A stretch of DNA of 9,274 nt from Thiobacillus sp. (GCA_020217265.1 JAIWOS010000195.1:1-9274); one strand, 5' to 3'; positions 1-8,743 are shown, counted from the first letter of the stretch. The notes: a model not told the origin generated them from the letters alone. Numbers and translations: made by a program.

Positions 1-1
1 C

Positions 2-1216
<1,215 letters not shown>

Positions 1217-1219
1217 GTC

Positions 1220-1504
1220 ATGACCAAATCCGAGCTGATCGCGCAGCTGGCTGCCCGGCATTCGCAGTTTTCGGTGGCGGATATCGAGATGGCGGTGAAG
1301 ACGATCCTCGACGCGCTGGCGAAGAACCTGTCGCGCGGCGAGCGCATCGAGATTCGCGGTTTCGGCAGCTTCAGCCTGAGTTTCCGGCCCGCCCGCGTGG
1401 GACGCAATCCCAAGTCGGGCGAGAAGGTACAGGTGCCGGCGAAATACGTGCCGCACTTCAAGGCTGGCAAGGAACTGCGCGACCGGGTGGATTTTCCTGG
1501 TTGA
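1220..1504 (+). CDS. ihfB: Integration host factor, beta subunit
   Basis: This is the beta half of the IHF heterodimer, a nucleoid protein that bends DNA sharply at specific sites in recombination, replication and sigma-54 promoters. It is 94 residues, the same length as E. coli IHF-beta, and collinear with it. The N-terminus is MTKSELI, the beta-sheet core [12 protein letters not shown] contains Glu44 and Arg46 (DNA-contact and specificity positions in the family), and the beta-arm carries GRNP with the intercalating Pro64. The C-terminus [15 protein letters not shown] is the IHF-beta signature and separates it from HU and IHF-alpha. The ATG is 3 bases after the rpsA stop with no clear Shine-Dalgarno sequence, so translation is probably coupled to rpsA. 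A strong terminator follows 19 bases after the stop. Confidence 0.97.
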   Translation: MTKSELIAQLAARHSQFSVADIEMAVKTILDALAKNLSRGERIEIRGFGSFSLSFRPARVGRNPKSGEKVQVPAKYVPHFKAGKELRDRVDFPG

Positions 1505-1522
1505 CGTTTGGAAGTTCAGTGG

Positions 1523-1554
1523 AAACGGCGCCTTGTGCGCCGTTTTCTTTTTTT
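1523..1554 (+). terminator. Intrinsic (rho-independent) terminator after ihfB
   Basis: A perfect 9-bp stem (AAACGGCGC at 1523-1531 with GCGCCGTTT at 1537-1545) encloses a 5-base loop (CTTGT). It runs straight into a T-rich tract, TTTTCTTTTTTT at 1543-1554. This ends the rpsA-ihfB transcript and separates it from the lapA-radA unit. Confidence 0.93.
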
Positions 1555-1579
1555 GCAGGTGTTCCGCAGCCCATCCGGC

Positions 1580-1608
1580 TTTTTGAAGCAAGCCCGCACA
1601 GGTAGAAT
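1580..1608 (+). promoter_or_regulatory. Candidate promoter for lapA, implying a very short or absent leader
   Basis: A -10-like TAGAAT lies at 1603-1608, only 8 bases before the lapA ATG at 1617. Upstream, TTTTTG (1580-1585) sits at a 17-base spacing but is a poor -35, and the better TTGAAG (1583-1588) leaves only 14 bases. This is the only promoter-like sequence in the 62 bases between the ihfB terminator and lapA. If correct, transcription would begin at about 1614-1617, giving an essentially leaderless message; no Shine-Dalgarno sequence precedes lapA, which fits. Sequence evidence only. Confidence 0.35.
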
Positions 1609-1616
1609 GGCCGCCA

Positions 1617-1907
1617 ATGAATAACCTCACACGCTATCTCGGGCTGGCGGCAAAAATTCTGGTCTTCCTGCTGGTGCTCGGGTTCGCTCTCAAGAACAGC
1701 CATCCCGCGGTTTTCTATTCCTACCTGGGCTATGTCTGGCAGGCGCCGCTCATCGTCATGCTGGGCCTGGCATTCGCGCTTGGCGTCCTGGCCGGCGTGC
1801 TGGCACTGCTGCCAACGCTGTTCCGCCTGCGCCGCGAGGCGGCGCGCAAGCAGCCGCCCGAAACCGCGGACACGCCAACCCGGACGCCTGATCTTCCTGT
1901 CGTCTGA
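1617..1907 (+). CDS. lapA: Lipopolysaccharide assembly protein A (LapA, DUF1049 family)
   Basis: LapA is a small inner-membrane protein that works beside LapB in coordinating lipopolysaccharide assembly. The 96-residue protein (E. coli LapA is about 102) has two predicted membrane helices, at about residues 10-27 and 42-66. Between them is the family segment F-x-L-K-N-S (FALKNSHPAVFYSYLG). After the second helix a basic stretch (RLRREAARK) is followed by a Pro/Thr-rich cytoplasmic tail. The lapB gene begins 6 bases after the stop, the conserved lapA-lapB arrangement, which strengthens the call. The ATG at 1617 is preferred because it leaves the first helix near the N-terminus. No Shine-Dalgarno sequence is visible. 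Confidence 0.88.
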   Translation: MNNLTRYLGLAAKILVFLLVLGFALKNSHPAVFYSYLGYVWQAPLIVMLGLAFALGVLAGVLALLPTLFRLRREAARKQPPETADTPTRTPDLPVV

Positions 1908-1913
1908 AATCCC

Positions 1914-3080
1914 ATGGAATTTGAACTCTGGTGGCTGCTGGCGTTTCCGCTCTTCTTCGCGCTGGGCTGGCTTGCGGCGCGGGTGGATATCAAGCAGGTG
2001 GTCACCGAGTCGCGCGCGCTGCCCAATTCGTATTTCCGCGGCGTCAACTTCCTGCTCAACGAACAGCCGGACAAGGCGATCGAGGCCTTTCTCGAAGTCG
2101 TCAAGCTTGAGCCGGAAACCATCGACCTGCACTTTGCACTCGGCGGACTGTTTCGCCGCCGCGGCGAATTCGACCGCGCCATCCGCATGCATGAAAACCT
2201 GCTTGAGCGCGAAGGTCTGGCCGAGGAACAACGCCTGCGCGCGATGAGCGAGCTGGGGCAGGACTATCTCAAGGCCGGCTTGCTCGATCGCGCCGAGCAG
2301 GTGTTCACCCGCTTGCTGGATACGCCGCAGCACGGCGTGGCGCGCACCTATCTCCTCGAAATCTACGTGCAAGAGAAAGACTGGCAAAAGGCCATCGACG
2401 CCGCGCGCATCCTGGAAAAGGACACGCACAAGCCGCTCAATGCCGAAATCGCGCACTTCCATTGCGAACTCGCGCTGCTCGAAGCGGCGAAGGGCAACCC
2501 GGATGCCGCGGGCAAAGCGCTTGCCGAGGCGCTCAAGGCCAACCGCCAGTCGGTGCGCGCCAACCTGATGGCCGGCGACCTCGACGCCGCGGCTGGCCGG
2601 CACGAAGCGGCCATCGCCGACTGGCGGCTGGTGGAAACCCAGAGCGCGGCGCACATGGCGCTGGTGGTCGATCGTGTGCTTGGCAGCTATCGCCAGTTGG
2701 GTCGCCTGCCCGAAGGCGTGCAGTGGCTGCGCGCGTTGTACGCGCGGCAGCCCTCGCAGGACGTGTTCGGCGCGCTCTATCTGGCGGTCTCCGAAACCGA
2801 GGGGGCGGCGGCGGCCAGCCAGCTCGCGCGCGAGGAACTGCGGCGCAGCCCCAGCCTGCGCACGCTGGACCGCTTGCTCGAAGCGCAATTGCTCGATGCC
2901 GCGCCCGGCGAGCGCGAGTTATTGCAAGTCGAGAAGGGCCTGATCGCAGCGCACAGCCAGCGCATGATGCGTTACCAGTGCGGCAGCTGCGGCTTCAAGG
3001 CCAAACAGTTCTTCTGGCGCTGTCCGGCCTGCGGGCGCTGGGACAGCTTCGATCCCGAGCGGCGCGAGGCGGAAAACTGA
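1914..3080 (+). CDS. lapB: Lipopolysaccharide assembly protein B (LapB/YciM), TPR protein with C-terminal metal knuckle
   Basis: In E. coli LapB is an essential-type inner-membrane adaptor that presents LpxC to the FtsH protease and so limits lipid A synthesis. This protein has 388 residues (E. coli 389). It begins with one membrane anchor (about residues 3-20), then SYFRGVNFLLNEQPDKAIEAF, which opens a long run of TPR helices. Recognisable family segments include LGGLFRRRGEFDRAIRMHE, ELGQDYLKAGLLDRAEQVF and IAHFHCELAL. The C-terminus holds a rubredoxin-like metal site with Cys356, Cys359, Cys370 and Cys373 in the order CxxC-x10-CxxC. It lies 6 bases after lapA and 18 bases before pyrF, as in the lapA-lapB-pyrF order of enterobacteria. 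The Shine-Dalgarno sequence is weak, so coupling to lapA is likely. Confidence 0.95.
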   Translation: MEFELWWLLAFPLFFALGWLAARVDIKQVVTESRALPNSYFRGVNFLLNEQPDKAIEAFLEVVKLEPETIDLHFALGGLFRRRGEFDRAIRMHENLLEREGLAEEQRLRAMSELGQDYLKAGLLDRAEQVFTRLLDTPQHGVARTYLLEIYVQEKDWQKAIDAARILEKDTHKPLNAEIAHFHCELALLEAAKGNPDAAGKALAEALKANRQSVRANLMAGDLDAAAGRHEAAIADWRLVETQSAAHMALVVDRVLGSYRQLGRLPEGVQWLRALYARQPSQDVFGALYLAVSETEGAAAASQLAREELRRSPSLRTLDRLLEAQLLDAAPGERELLQVEKGLIAAHSQRMMRYQCGSCGFKAKQFFWRCPACGRWDSFDPERREAEN

Positions 3081-3098
3081 CCAGGTGCAAGTGAACTG

Positions 3099-3795
<697 letters not shown>

Positions 3796-3797
<2 letters not shown>

Positions 3798-3802
3798 GGA
3801 GA
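3796..3802 (+). promoter_or_regulatory. Shine-Dalgarno sequence that selects the TTG start of ugd
   Basis: AGGGAGA at 3796-3802 lies 6 bases before the TTG at 3809 and overlaps the pyrF stop codon (TAG, 3795-3797). It is the best ribosome-binding site in the operon and decides the unusual TTG start of ugd. Confidence 0.8.
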
Positions 3803-3808
3803 CAACAC

Positions 3809-5131
3809 TTGAAGATCACGGTCATTGGAACCGGCTATGTCGGCCTGGTCACGGGCACCTGCCTGGCGGAAGTCGGCAACGAGGTGCTCTGCCTCGACGT
3901 CGATCCGAAGAAGATCGAGACGCTGAAGGCGGGCGGCATCCCCATCTACGAACCCGGCCTCGAAGACATGGTGAAACGCAACGTCGCCGCCGGCCGCCTG
4001 TTCTTCACCACCGACATCGCCGAATCGGTCGCCTTCGGCCAGATCCAGTTCATCGCCGTCGGCACGCCGCCGGACGAGGACGGGTCGGCCGACCTGCAAT
4101 ACGTGGTGGCCGCCGCCCGCAACATCGGCCGCCACATGAACGAATACAAACTGGTGGTCGACAAATCGACCGTGCCGGTCGGTACTGCCGACAAAGTGAA
4201 GGCGGCCTTGCAGGAAGAACTCGCTCGGCGCGGCGTCGCCCTCGAATTCAACGTCGCGTCCAATCCGGAGTTCCTGAAAGAGGGCGCGGCGGTGGACGAT
4301 TTCATGAAGCCCGACCGCATCGTCATCGGCACCGACAGCGAGCGCGCCACCCAGTTGCTGCGCCAGTTGTATGCGCCGTTCCAGCGCAATCACGAGCGCC
4401 TGACGGTGATGGACGTGAGGAGCGCCGAACTCACCAAGTACGCCGCCAACGCCATGCTGGCGACGCGCATCTCCTTCATGAACGAACTCGCCGTGCTGGC
4501 CGAAAAACTGGGGGCGGACATCGAGCAGGTGCGTCATGGCATCGGTTCCGATCCGCGCATCGGCTACCACTTCCTGTATGCCGGCTGCGGCTACGGCGGG
4601 TCGTGCTTTCCCAAGGACGTGCAGGCGCTGCGCCGCACCGCCCAGGAAAACGGCGTGCCGCTGCGGGTGCTCGACGCCGTGGAAGAAGCCAACGATGCGC
4701 AGAAGCACATCCTGATCGACAAGCTCGTCGCCCGCCTGGGCAAGGATCTCAAAGGCAAACGCTTCGCCATGTGGGGGCTGGCGTTCAAGCCCAACACCGA
4801 CGACATGCGCGAAGCCCCGAGCCGCACCATGCTCGAGGCCCTGTGGGAGATGGGCGCGGCGGTGTCGGCCTACGACCCGGCGTCGATGGAGGAAACCCGG
4901 CGCATTTACGGCGAGCGCGCCGACCTGCTGCTGGTCGACAGCCCGATGGACGCGCTGAAGGGCGCCGATGCGCTGCTCATCGTTACTGAGTGGAAGGTCT
5001 TCCGCAGCCCCAACTTCGACACCATGAAATCGCTGCTGAAGGCGCCGCTCGTGTTCGATGGCCGCAACCTGTACGAACCGCGGGCGATGCGCGAGCAGGG
5101 CTTCGAGTATTTCCCGATCGGCCGTCAATAA
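3809..5131 (+). CDS. ugd: UDP-glucose 6-dehydrogenase
   Basis: The enzyme oxidises UDP-glucose to UDP-glucuronate with two NAD+ in the cytosol, feeding capsule, exopolysaccharide or lipopolysaccharide glucuronate and aminoarabinose routes. The 440 residues match the longer TuaD-like bacterial type rather than the 388-residue E. coli enzyme. The N-terminal Rossmann domain opens with GTGYVGL (residues 7-13). [10 protein letters not shown] and NPEFLKEG (residues 152-159) follow. The central linker helix has KYAAN with Lys210 and Asn214. The active-site loop [10 protein letters not shown] carries the catalytic Cys266. The C-terminal UDP-binding domain includes [17 protein letters not shown]. The start is TTG, supported by a strong Shine-Dalgarno sequence and by [12 protein letters not shown] matching family N-termini. 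It is 11 bases after pyrF. Confidence 0.96.
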   Translation: MKITVIGTGYVGLVTGTCLAEVGNEVLCLDVDPKKIETLKAGGIPIYEPGLEDMVKRNVAAGRLFFTTDIAESVAFGQIQFIAVGTPPDEDGSADLQYVVAAARNIGRHMNEYKLVVDKSTVPVGTADKVKAALQEELARRGVALEFNVASNPEFLKEGAAVDDFMKPDRIVIGTDSERATQLLRQLYAPFQRNHERLTVMDVRSAELTKYAANAMLATRISFMNELAVLAEKLGADIEQVRHGIGSDPRIGYHFLYAGCGYGGSCFPKDVQALRRTAQENGVPLRVLDAVEEANDAQKHILIDKLVARLGKDLKGKRFAMWGLAFKPNTDDMREAPSRTMLEALWEMGAAVSAYDPASMEETRRIYGERADLLLVDSPMDALKGADALLIVTEWKVFRSPNFDTMKSLLKAPLVFDGRNLYEPRAMREQGFEYFPIGRQ

Positions 5132-5149
5132 GCACGTGGGCAGCAGGTC

Positions 5150-6043
5150 ATGAGCGCGTACAAATCCATCGAAGACACGGTCGGCAACACGCCGCTGGTG
5201 CGACTCAAGCGCATGCCGGGGCTTACCAGCAACATCGTGCTGGTGAAGCTCGAGGGCAACAATCCCGCCGGCTCGGTGAAGGATCGCCCGGCGCTGTCGA
5301 TGATCGACGCGGCGCAGGCGCGCGGCGAGATCCAGCCGGGCGATACGCTGATCGAGGCGACCAGCGGCAACACCGGCATCGCGCTGGCGATGGCGGCGGC
5401 GATGCGCGGCTACAAGCTGATTCTGGTCATGCCCGAAAACGCGTCGGTCGAGCGGCGGCAGACCATGCGCGCGTTCGGGGCCGAAGTGCAGCTTGTCAGC
5501 AAGGAGGCCGGCATGGAGGGCGCGCGCGACCTGGCGGTGTCGCTGCAGAAGCAGGGCGTGGGGCGCATCCTCGATCAGTTCTCCAACCCGGACAATCCCG
5601 AGGCGCACTACCGCACCACGGGGCCCGAAATCTGGCGCGACACCCAGGGCAAGATCACGCACTTCGTCTCCAGCATGGGCACTACCGGCACCATCATGGG
5701 CTGCTCGCGCTTCCTCAAGGAACGCAACCCAGCCATCCAGATCGTCGGCGTGCAGCCGGTCGAGGGCGCGCAGATTCCCGGCATCCGCAAGTGGCCCGAG
5801 GCGTATGTGCCGGACATCTGCGACTACGACCGGGTCGACCGCATGATTTACGTCACGCAGTTCGACGCGGAGGAAACCACCCGCCGGCTGGCGCGCGAGG
5901 AGGGCATCTTCGCCGGCATCTCGTCCGGCGGGGCGTTGTGGGCCGCGCTGCAGGTGTCGAAGGAGGTCGAGAACGCCGTCATCGTTTCCATCGTCTGCGA
6001 CCGCGGCGACCGCTATCTCTCCACCGGCGTGTTCCCGGCATAG
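5150..6043 (+). CDS. cysM: Cysteine synthase B (O-acetylserine sulfhydrylase, CysM type)
   Basis: This PLP enzyme makes cysteine from O-acetylserine and sulfide; CysM-type enzymes can also use thiosulfate, giving S-sulfocysteine. The 297 residues align with E. coli CysM (303). GNTPLV comes first, then GNNPAGSVKDR with the PLP lysine Lys44. The PLP-binding loop TSGNTG spans 71-76, and the phosphate-binding GTTGT begins at residue 177. Two features favour CysM over CysK: PGIRKWP at 210-216, where CysK has a glycine-rich segment, and the C-terminal CDRGDRYLSTGVF. The ATG at 5150 follows a weak CAGGT site 18 bases after ugd. The last base of its stop codon is the first base of the radA start. Thiosulfate use would suit a sulfur-oxidising host, but that is inference. 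Confidence 0.95.
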   Translation: MSAYKSIEDTVGNTPLVRLKRMPGLTSNIVLVKLEGNNPAGSVKDRPALSMIDAAQARGEIQPGDTLIEATSGNTGIALAMAAAMRGYKLILVMPENASVERRQTMRAFGAEVQLVSKEAGMEGARDLAVSLQKQGVGRILDQFSNPDNPEAHYRTTGPEIWRDTQGKITHFVSSMGTTGTIMGCSRFLKERNPAIQIVGVQPVEGAQIPGIRKWPEAYVPDICDYDRVDRMIYVTQFDAEETTRRLAREEGIFAGISSGGALWAALQVSKEVENAVIVSIVCDRGDRYLSTGVFPA

Positions 6044-7398
6044 TGGCGAAGGCCAAAACCGCCTACACCTGCACCGAGTGCGGCGGCACCTCGCCCAAGT
6101 GGCAGGGGCAGTGCCCGGCCTGCAACGCCTGGAACAGCCTGGTTGAAACTGTCGCCGAGCCAGCCAAACCGCGTTTCGCGGCGCTGGCGGCAACCAGCAC
6201 CGTGCAGCGCCTGCACGACGTCGAGGCCTCCGAGGAAAGCCGCATCGCCACAGACATCGGCGAGCTCGACCGCGTATTGGGCGGCGGCCTGGTGCCGGGC
6301 GGCGTCACGCTGATCGGCGGCGACCCCGGCATCGGCAAATCCACGCTGCTGCTGCAGGCTCTGGCGGGACTGTCGGGCACGCTGAAAACGCTTTACGTCA
6401 GCGGCGAGGAATCGGCACGCCAGGTGGCGCTGCGCGCGCGGCGCCTGGCCCTGCCCGAAACCGACCTGCCGGTGCTGCCCGAAATCCGCCTCGAAGCCAT
6501 CCTCTCGCAGCTCGCCGGCATCAAGCCCGAGGTCGCGGTGATCGATTCGATCCAGACCGTGTATTCCGAGTCGCTGAGCTCGGCGCCCGGCTCGGTCGCG
6601 CAGGTGCGCGAATGCGCGGCGCAGCTGACGCGCCACGCCAAAGAGACCGGCACCGCCATCATCCTCGTCGGCCACGTGACCAAGGAGGGGGCGATCGCCG
6701 GCCCGCGCGTGCTCGAACACATCGTCGATACGGTGCTGTATTTCGAGGGCGATACCGGGTCGAGTTTCCGGCTGGTGCGCGCGTTCAAGAACCGCTTCGG
6801 CGCGGTCAACGAAATCGGCGTGTTTGCCATGACCGAGAAGGGTTTGAAGGGCGTCTCCAATCCCTCGGCCATTTTCCTGTCGCGCCACGGCGAGCCGGTG
6901 CCCGGCTCCTGCGTGCTGGTGACCCAGGAAGGCACCCGGCCGCTCCTGGTGGAAATCCAGGCGCTGGTAGATACCAGCCACGCGCCGAGCCCGCGCCGGC
7001 TGTCAGTGGGGCTGGAACAGAACCGGCTGGCCATGCTGCTTGCGGTGCTGCACCGTCACGCCGGCATCGCCTGCTTCGACCAGGACGTGTTCGTGAATGC
7101 CGTCGGTGGGGTGAAGATCAGCGAGCCCGCCGCCGATCTGGCGGTACTGGCCGCGATCGTGTCGTCGATGAGAAGCCAGCCCTTGCCCGACAAGCTGGTG
7201 ATGTTCGGCGAAGTGGGCCTGGCCGGCGAAATCCGCCCCGTGCAGCGCGGCCAGGAACGCCTGAAGGAAGCTGCCAAGCTGGGGTTCACCCAGGCGATCG
7301 TGCCGGCCGCCAACCAGCCCAGGCAGAAGATCGCCGGTATGGCCGTGCACGCGGTGCATCGGCTGGACGAGGCCCTTCGCTTGTTCCGGGACGCCTGA
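6043..7398 (+). CDS. radA: DNA repair protein RadA (Sms)
   Basis: RadA is a RecA-like, DnaB-related ATPase that promotes branch migration in homologous recombination and processing of stalled forks. The 451 residues match the family (E. coli 460). The N-terminal zinc finger has Cys10, Cys13, Cys24 and Cys27. Walker A is GGDPGIGKST (residues 92-101) and Walker B is VIDSIQ around Asp168. The RadA-specific KNRFG motif lies at 249-253, and a Lon-like domain follows (VNAVGGVKISEPAADLAVL, then FGEVGLAGEIRPV). The start is the GTG that overlaps the cysM stop by one base (TAGTG), giving the family N-terminus MAKAKTAYTCTECG, so translation is probably coupled to cysM. The frame stays open back to about 4990, but that upstream part is an out-of-frame shadow of ugd and cysM. 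Confidence 0.96.
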   Translation: MAKAKTAYTCTECGGTSPKWQGQCPACNAWNSLVETVAEPAKPRFAALAATSTVQRLHDVEASEESRIATDIGELDRVLGGGLVPGGVTLIGGDPGIGKSTLLLQALAGLSGTLKTLYVSGEESARQVALRARRLALPETDLPVLPEIRLEAILSQLAGIKPEVAVIDSIQTVYSESLSSAPGSVAQVRECAAQLTRHAKETGTAIILVGHVTKEGAIAGPRVLEHIVDTVLYFEGDTGSSFRLVRAFKNRFGAVNEIGVFAMTEKGLKGVSNPSAIFLSRHGEPVPGSCVLVTQEGTRPLLVEIQALVDTSHAPSPRRLSVGLEQNRLAMLLAVLHRHAGIACFDQDVFVNAVGGVKISEPAADLAVLAAIVSSMRSQPLPDKLVMFGEVGLAGEIRPVQRGQERLKEAAKLGFTQAIVPAANQPRQKIAGMAVHAVHRLDEALRLFRDA

Positions 7399-7423
7399 TC
7401 TCCCGAGTTTTCCCCAAGCTGCC

Positions 7424-7438
7424 GGGCTGGCTCAGCCC
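7424..7438. other. Small inverted repeat between convergent radA and the YHS-like gene
   Basis: GGGCTG (7424-7429) and CAGCCC (7433-7438) form a 6-bp stem with a 3-base loop. It overlaps the stop codon of the minus-strand gene (7432-7434) and lies 25 bases after the radA stop. No T-rich run follows on either strand, so it does not qualify as a typical intrinsic terminator. A shared weak or rho-assisted end point for the two convergent genes is possible. Confidence 0.3.
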
Positions 7439-7740
7439 TCGTCGTAGCCTTCGTCTGTCGGGTTGTCGATCAGATGGAAGGGATGGTCGACCGGCATGGC
7501 GATGAATTCCTGGCGGGTGGATTCGGACTCGAAATACATCGTGACGTTGCCGTCGACCAGATAAGGGTGCCCGGACACGTCGTCGATCTCCACCCCTGTC
7601 ATCGGGTCGGTGCTGCTGAGGATCTGCTCGGGTTCGTGCAGGCGTCTGCTTTGCGCCTGGTCGCGCTCCAGGGGGTCGGTCGCAACGTAGTTTGCGAAGC
7701 TGAAATTGTGAACGGCAGTGCCGCTGTCGGTGATGTTCAT
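7432..7740 (-). CDS. Small acidic protein with a cysteine-less YHS-like domain
   Basis: I do not recognise a named family with certainty. The protein has 102 residues, no signal peptide, no membrane segment and no cysteine. Residues 1-44 are a polar N-terminal part (NFSFANYVATDPLERDQ). Residues 45-87 resemble a YHS domain: DPMTGVEID stands where the family has DPVCGM, and MYFESESTRQEFIAMP stands where it has YYFCSEECRxxF.A.P. The three expected Cys positions are Thr48, Glu71 and Thr75. The tail is acidic (DNPTDEGYDEG). The ATG at 7740 is fixed by a strong Shine-Dalgarno sequence. The frame is open upstream across murI, but that part is a shadow. My hand count gives about 60% GC, lower than I judge the neighbouring genes to be. 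It lies 167 bases downstream of murI on the same strand. The gene is very likely real; function is unknown. Confidence 0.8.
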   Translation of the reverse strand: MNITDSGTAVHNFSFANYVATDPLERDQAQSRRLHEPEQILSSTDPMTGVEIDDVSGHPYLVDGNVTMYFESESTRQEFIAMPVDHPFHLIDNPTDEGYDEG

Positions 7741-7744
7741 GGTG

Positions 7745-7752
7745 CTCTCCTT
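7745..7752 (-). promoter_or_regulatory. Strong Shine-Dalgarno sequence of the YHS-like gene
   Basis: Read on the minus strand, AAGGAGAG (7752 down to 7745) precedes the ATG at 7740, with 6 bases between AAGGAG and the ATG. It is one of the best ribosome-binding sites in the window. It both supports the small gene as real and fixes its start inside a much longer open frame. Confidence 0.85.
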
Positions 7753-7812
7753 GCATGGACAGACTTTCCCGGCGGACTCCCCGAACTGCGGATGTGCCCG
7801 TCTGGTGATTGA

Positions 7813-7841
7813 TTCATAGACCATGAACGGCAAAATGTCGG
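7813..7841 (-). promoter_or_regulatory. Candidate promoter for the YHS-like gene
   Basis: On the minus strand, CCGACA (7841-7836) and TATGAA (7818-7813) are separated by 17 bases. Each hexamer matches the sigma-70 consensus at four of six positions. Transcription would start near 7806, leaving a leader of about 65 bases before the ATG. It is a weak match and overlaps the candidate murI terminator, so the gene may instead be read through from murI. Confidence 0.25.
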
Positions 7842-7854
7842 GCCAGGCTGCCCG
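7832..7854 (-). terminator. Possible weak terminator downstream of murI
   Basis: On the minus strand, CGGGC (7854-7850) can pair with GCCCG (7843-7839) across a 6-base loop, followed after three bases by TTTT (7835-7832). The 5-bp stem and short, displaced T-run make it weak. It lies 54-69 bases after the murI stop and could partly separate murI from the small gene. Confidence 0.3.
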
Positions 7855-7907
7855 CCGAAATTCAGCTACTCGGTCAAGGGTTGATCGAGCTTCCGCGGGC
7901 GAGGCAT

Positions 7908-8705
7908 TCACCACTTCACCACATGCACGTTGTTCAGCGTTCTTCCCAGAAAGCGCTCGCCGATGGTCTGGAAGCGCAGCGGCACGTCGGTGACATAAAA
8001 ATCGTAGCGCGGCTGGCCGGGGCCCGGATTGGCCAGCTTCCTTTCGGCGAGCGCCGCGGCAACCTGTTCGGCCATCGCTTCGGCGGAATCGACGAGATTC
8101 ACATCGTCGCCCACCACCTGCCGCAGCAGCGGCTTCAGGAGCGGATAGTGCGTGCAGCCCAGCACCAGGGTGTCGATGTGCTCGGCCAGCAGCGGCTTGA
8201 GGTATTCCCGGGCGGTCAGGCGCGTCACCTCGTGGTCGAGCCAGCCTTCCTCGACCAGCGGCACGAACAGCGCGCACGCCTGCGAATGAATGCGCGAATC
8301 CGGCGCGTAGTCGTGGATGGCGCGCGCGTAGGCGTTGCTGTTGATGGTGGTGGGGGTGCCGATGACGCCGATCTTCTTGCCGCCGCGGGCCGACACCGCG
8401 CCGGCGTCGATGACGTCGAGCACCGGCACGGGCGAGAGGTCCTTCACCACCTGCGCGGCCACCGCGGCCATGGTGTTGCAGGCGATGACCAGGAGCTTGA
8501 CGTCTTTTTCCAGCAGGAACTGCGCGATCTGGGTCGTGAAGTGGGCAATGGTCTCGACCGACTTCACGCCGTAGGGCACGCGCGCGGTGTCGCCGAAATA
8601 GACGATGTTCTCGTAGGGTAGGCGCTCCATCAGGGCGCGCACCACGGTCAGGCCGCCGATGCCGGAATCGAATACGCCGATGGGGGAGTGTGCGTTCGTT
8701 GACAT
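7908..8705 (-). CDS. murI: Glutamate racemase
   Basis: MurI interconverts L- and D-glutamate in the cytosol, supplying D-Glu for the peptidoglycan stem peptide through MurD. The 265 residues are typical of the family. IGVFDSGIGGLTV (9-21) is the N-terminal signature, followed by FGDTARVPYG (37-46). The two catalytic cysteines are Cys76 in ACNT and Cys184 in LGCTHYP. The C-terminal FYVTDVP segment is also characteristic. The ATG at 8705 places GVFDSG at the usual distance from the N-terminus; no good Shine-Dalgarno sequence precedes it. It is transcribed away from the CDF transporter gene, with 68 bases between the two starts, and the YHS-like gene lies downstream on the same strand. Confidence 0.96.
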   Translation of the reverse strand: MSTNAHSPIGVFDSGIGGLTVVRALMERLPYENIVYFGDTARVPYGVKSVETIAHFTTQIAQFLLEKDVKLLVIACNTMAAVAAQVVKDLSPVPVLDVIDAGAVSARGGKKIGVIGTPTTINSNAYARAIHDYAPDSRIHSQACALFVPLVEEGWLDHEVTRLTAREYLKPLLAEHIDTLVLGCTHYPLLKPLLRQVVGDDVNLVDSAEAMAEQVAAALAERKLANPGPGQPRYDFYVTDVPLRFQTIGERFLGRTLNNVHVVKW

Positions 8706-8725
8706 GCGTGGCAGGATGGCAAAAT
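8699..8725 (+). promoter_or_regulatory. Candidate promoter for the CDF transporter gene
   Basis: A perfect -35 TTGACA lies at 8699-8704 and a -10-like CAAAAT at 8720-8725, with an extended-type TG at 8717-8718. The 15-base spacer is short. The -35 lies partly inside the first codons of murI. Transcription would start near 8732, about 42 bases before the ATG at 8774. Confidence 0.4.
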
Positions 8726-8737
8726 GGAATGGATGAC

Positions 8738-8743
8738 ATTTTA
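8738..8743 (-). promoter_or_regulatory. Candidate -10 element for murI
   Basis: On the minus strand, TAAAAT (8743-8738) matches the sigma-70 -10 consensus at five of six positions. It would start transcription near 8731, about 26 bases before the murI ATG. No convincing -35 is seen in the GC-rich sequence upstream (8759-8768), so the element is only a candidate. Confidence 0.4.

Noticed and set aside
1607..1624. Five-codon open frame (ATG to TAA) overlapping the lapA start, a possible leader peptide
   Set aside because: Its ATG overlaps the candidate -10 element, so it would not be transcribed; no ribosome-binding site.
1458..2888. 476-codon open frame on the minus strand opposite ihfB end, lapA and lapB
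   Set aside because: Antisense shadow: it crosses the ihfB terminator and two clear genes and shows no family motif.
6013..6981. 322-codon minus-strand open frame opposite radA
   Set aside because: Antisense to a gene with all RadA motifs; composition is that of a GC-rich shadow.
7424..7438. The radA/YHS-like convergent hairpin as a bidirectional intrinsic terminator
   Set aside because: The stem is only 6 bp with no T-run on either side, so it is listed only as an inverted repeat.
7474..7812. 112-codon plus-strand open frame opposite the YHS-like gene
   Set aside because: No ribosome-binding site and no domain pattern, whereas the minus-strand gene has both.
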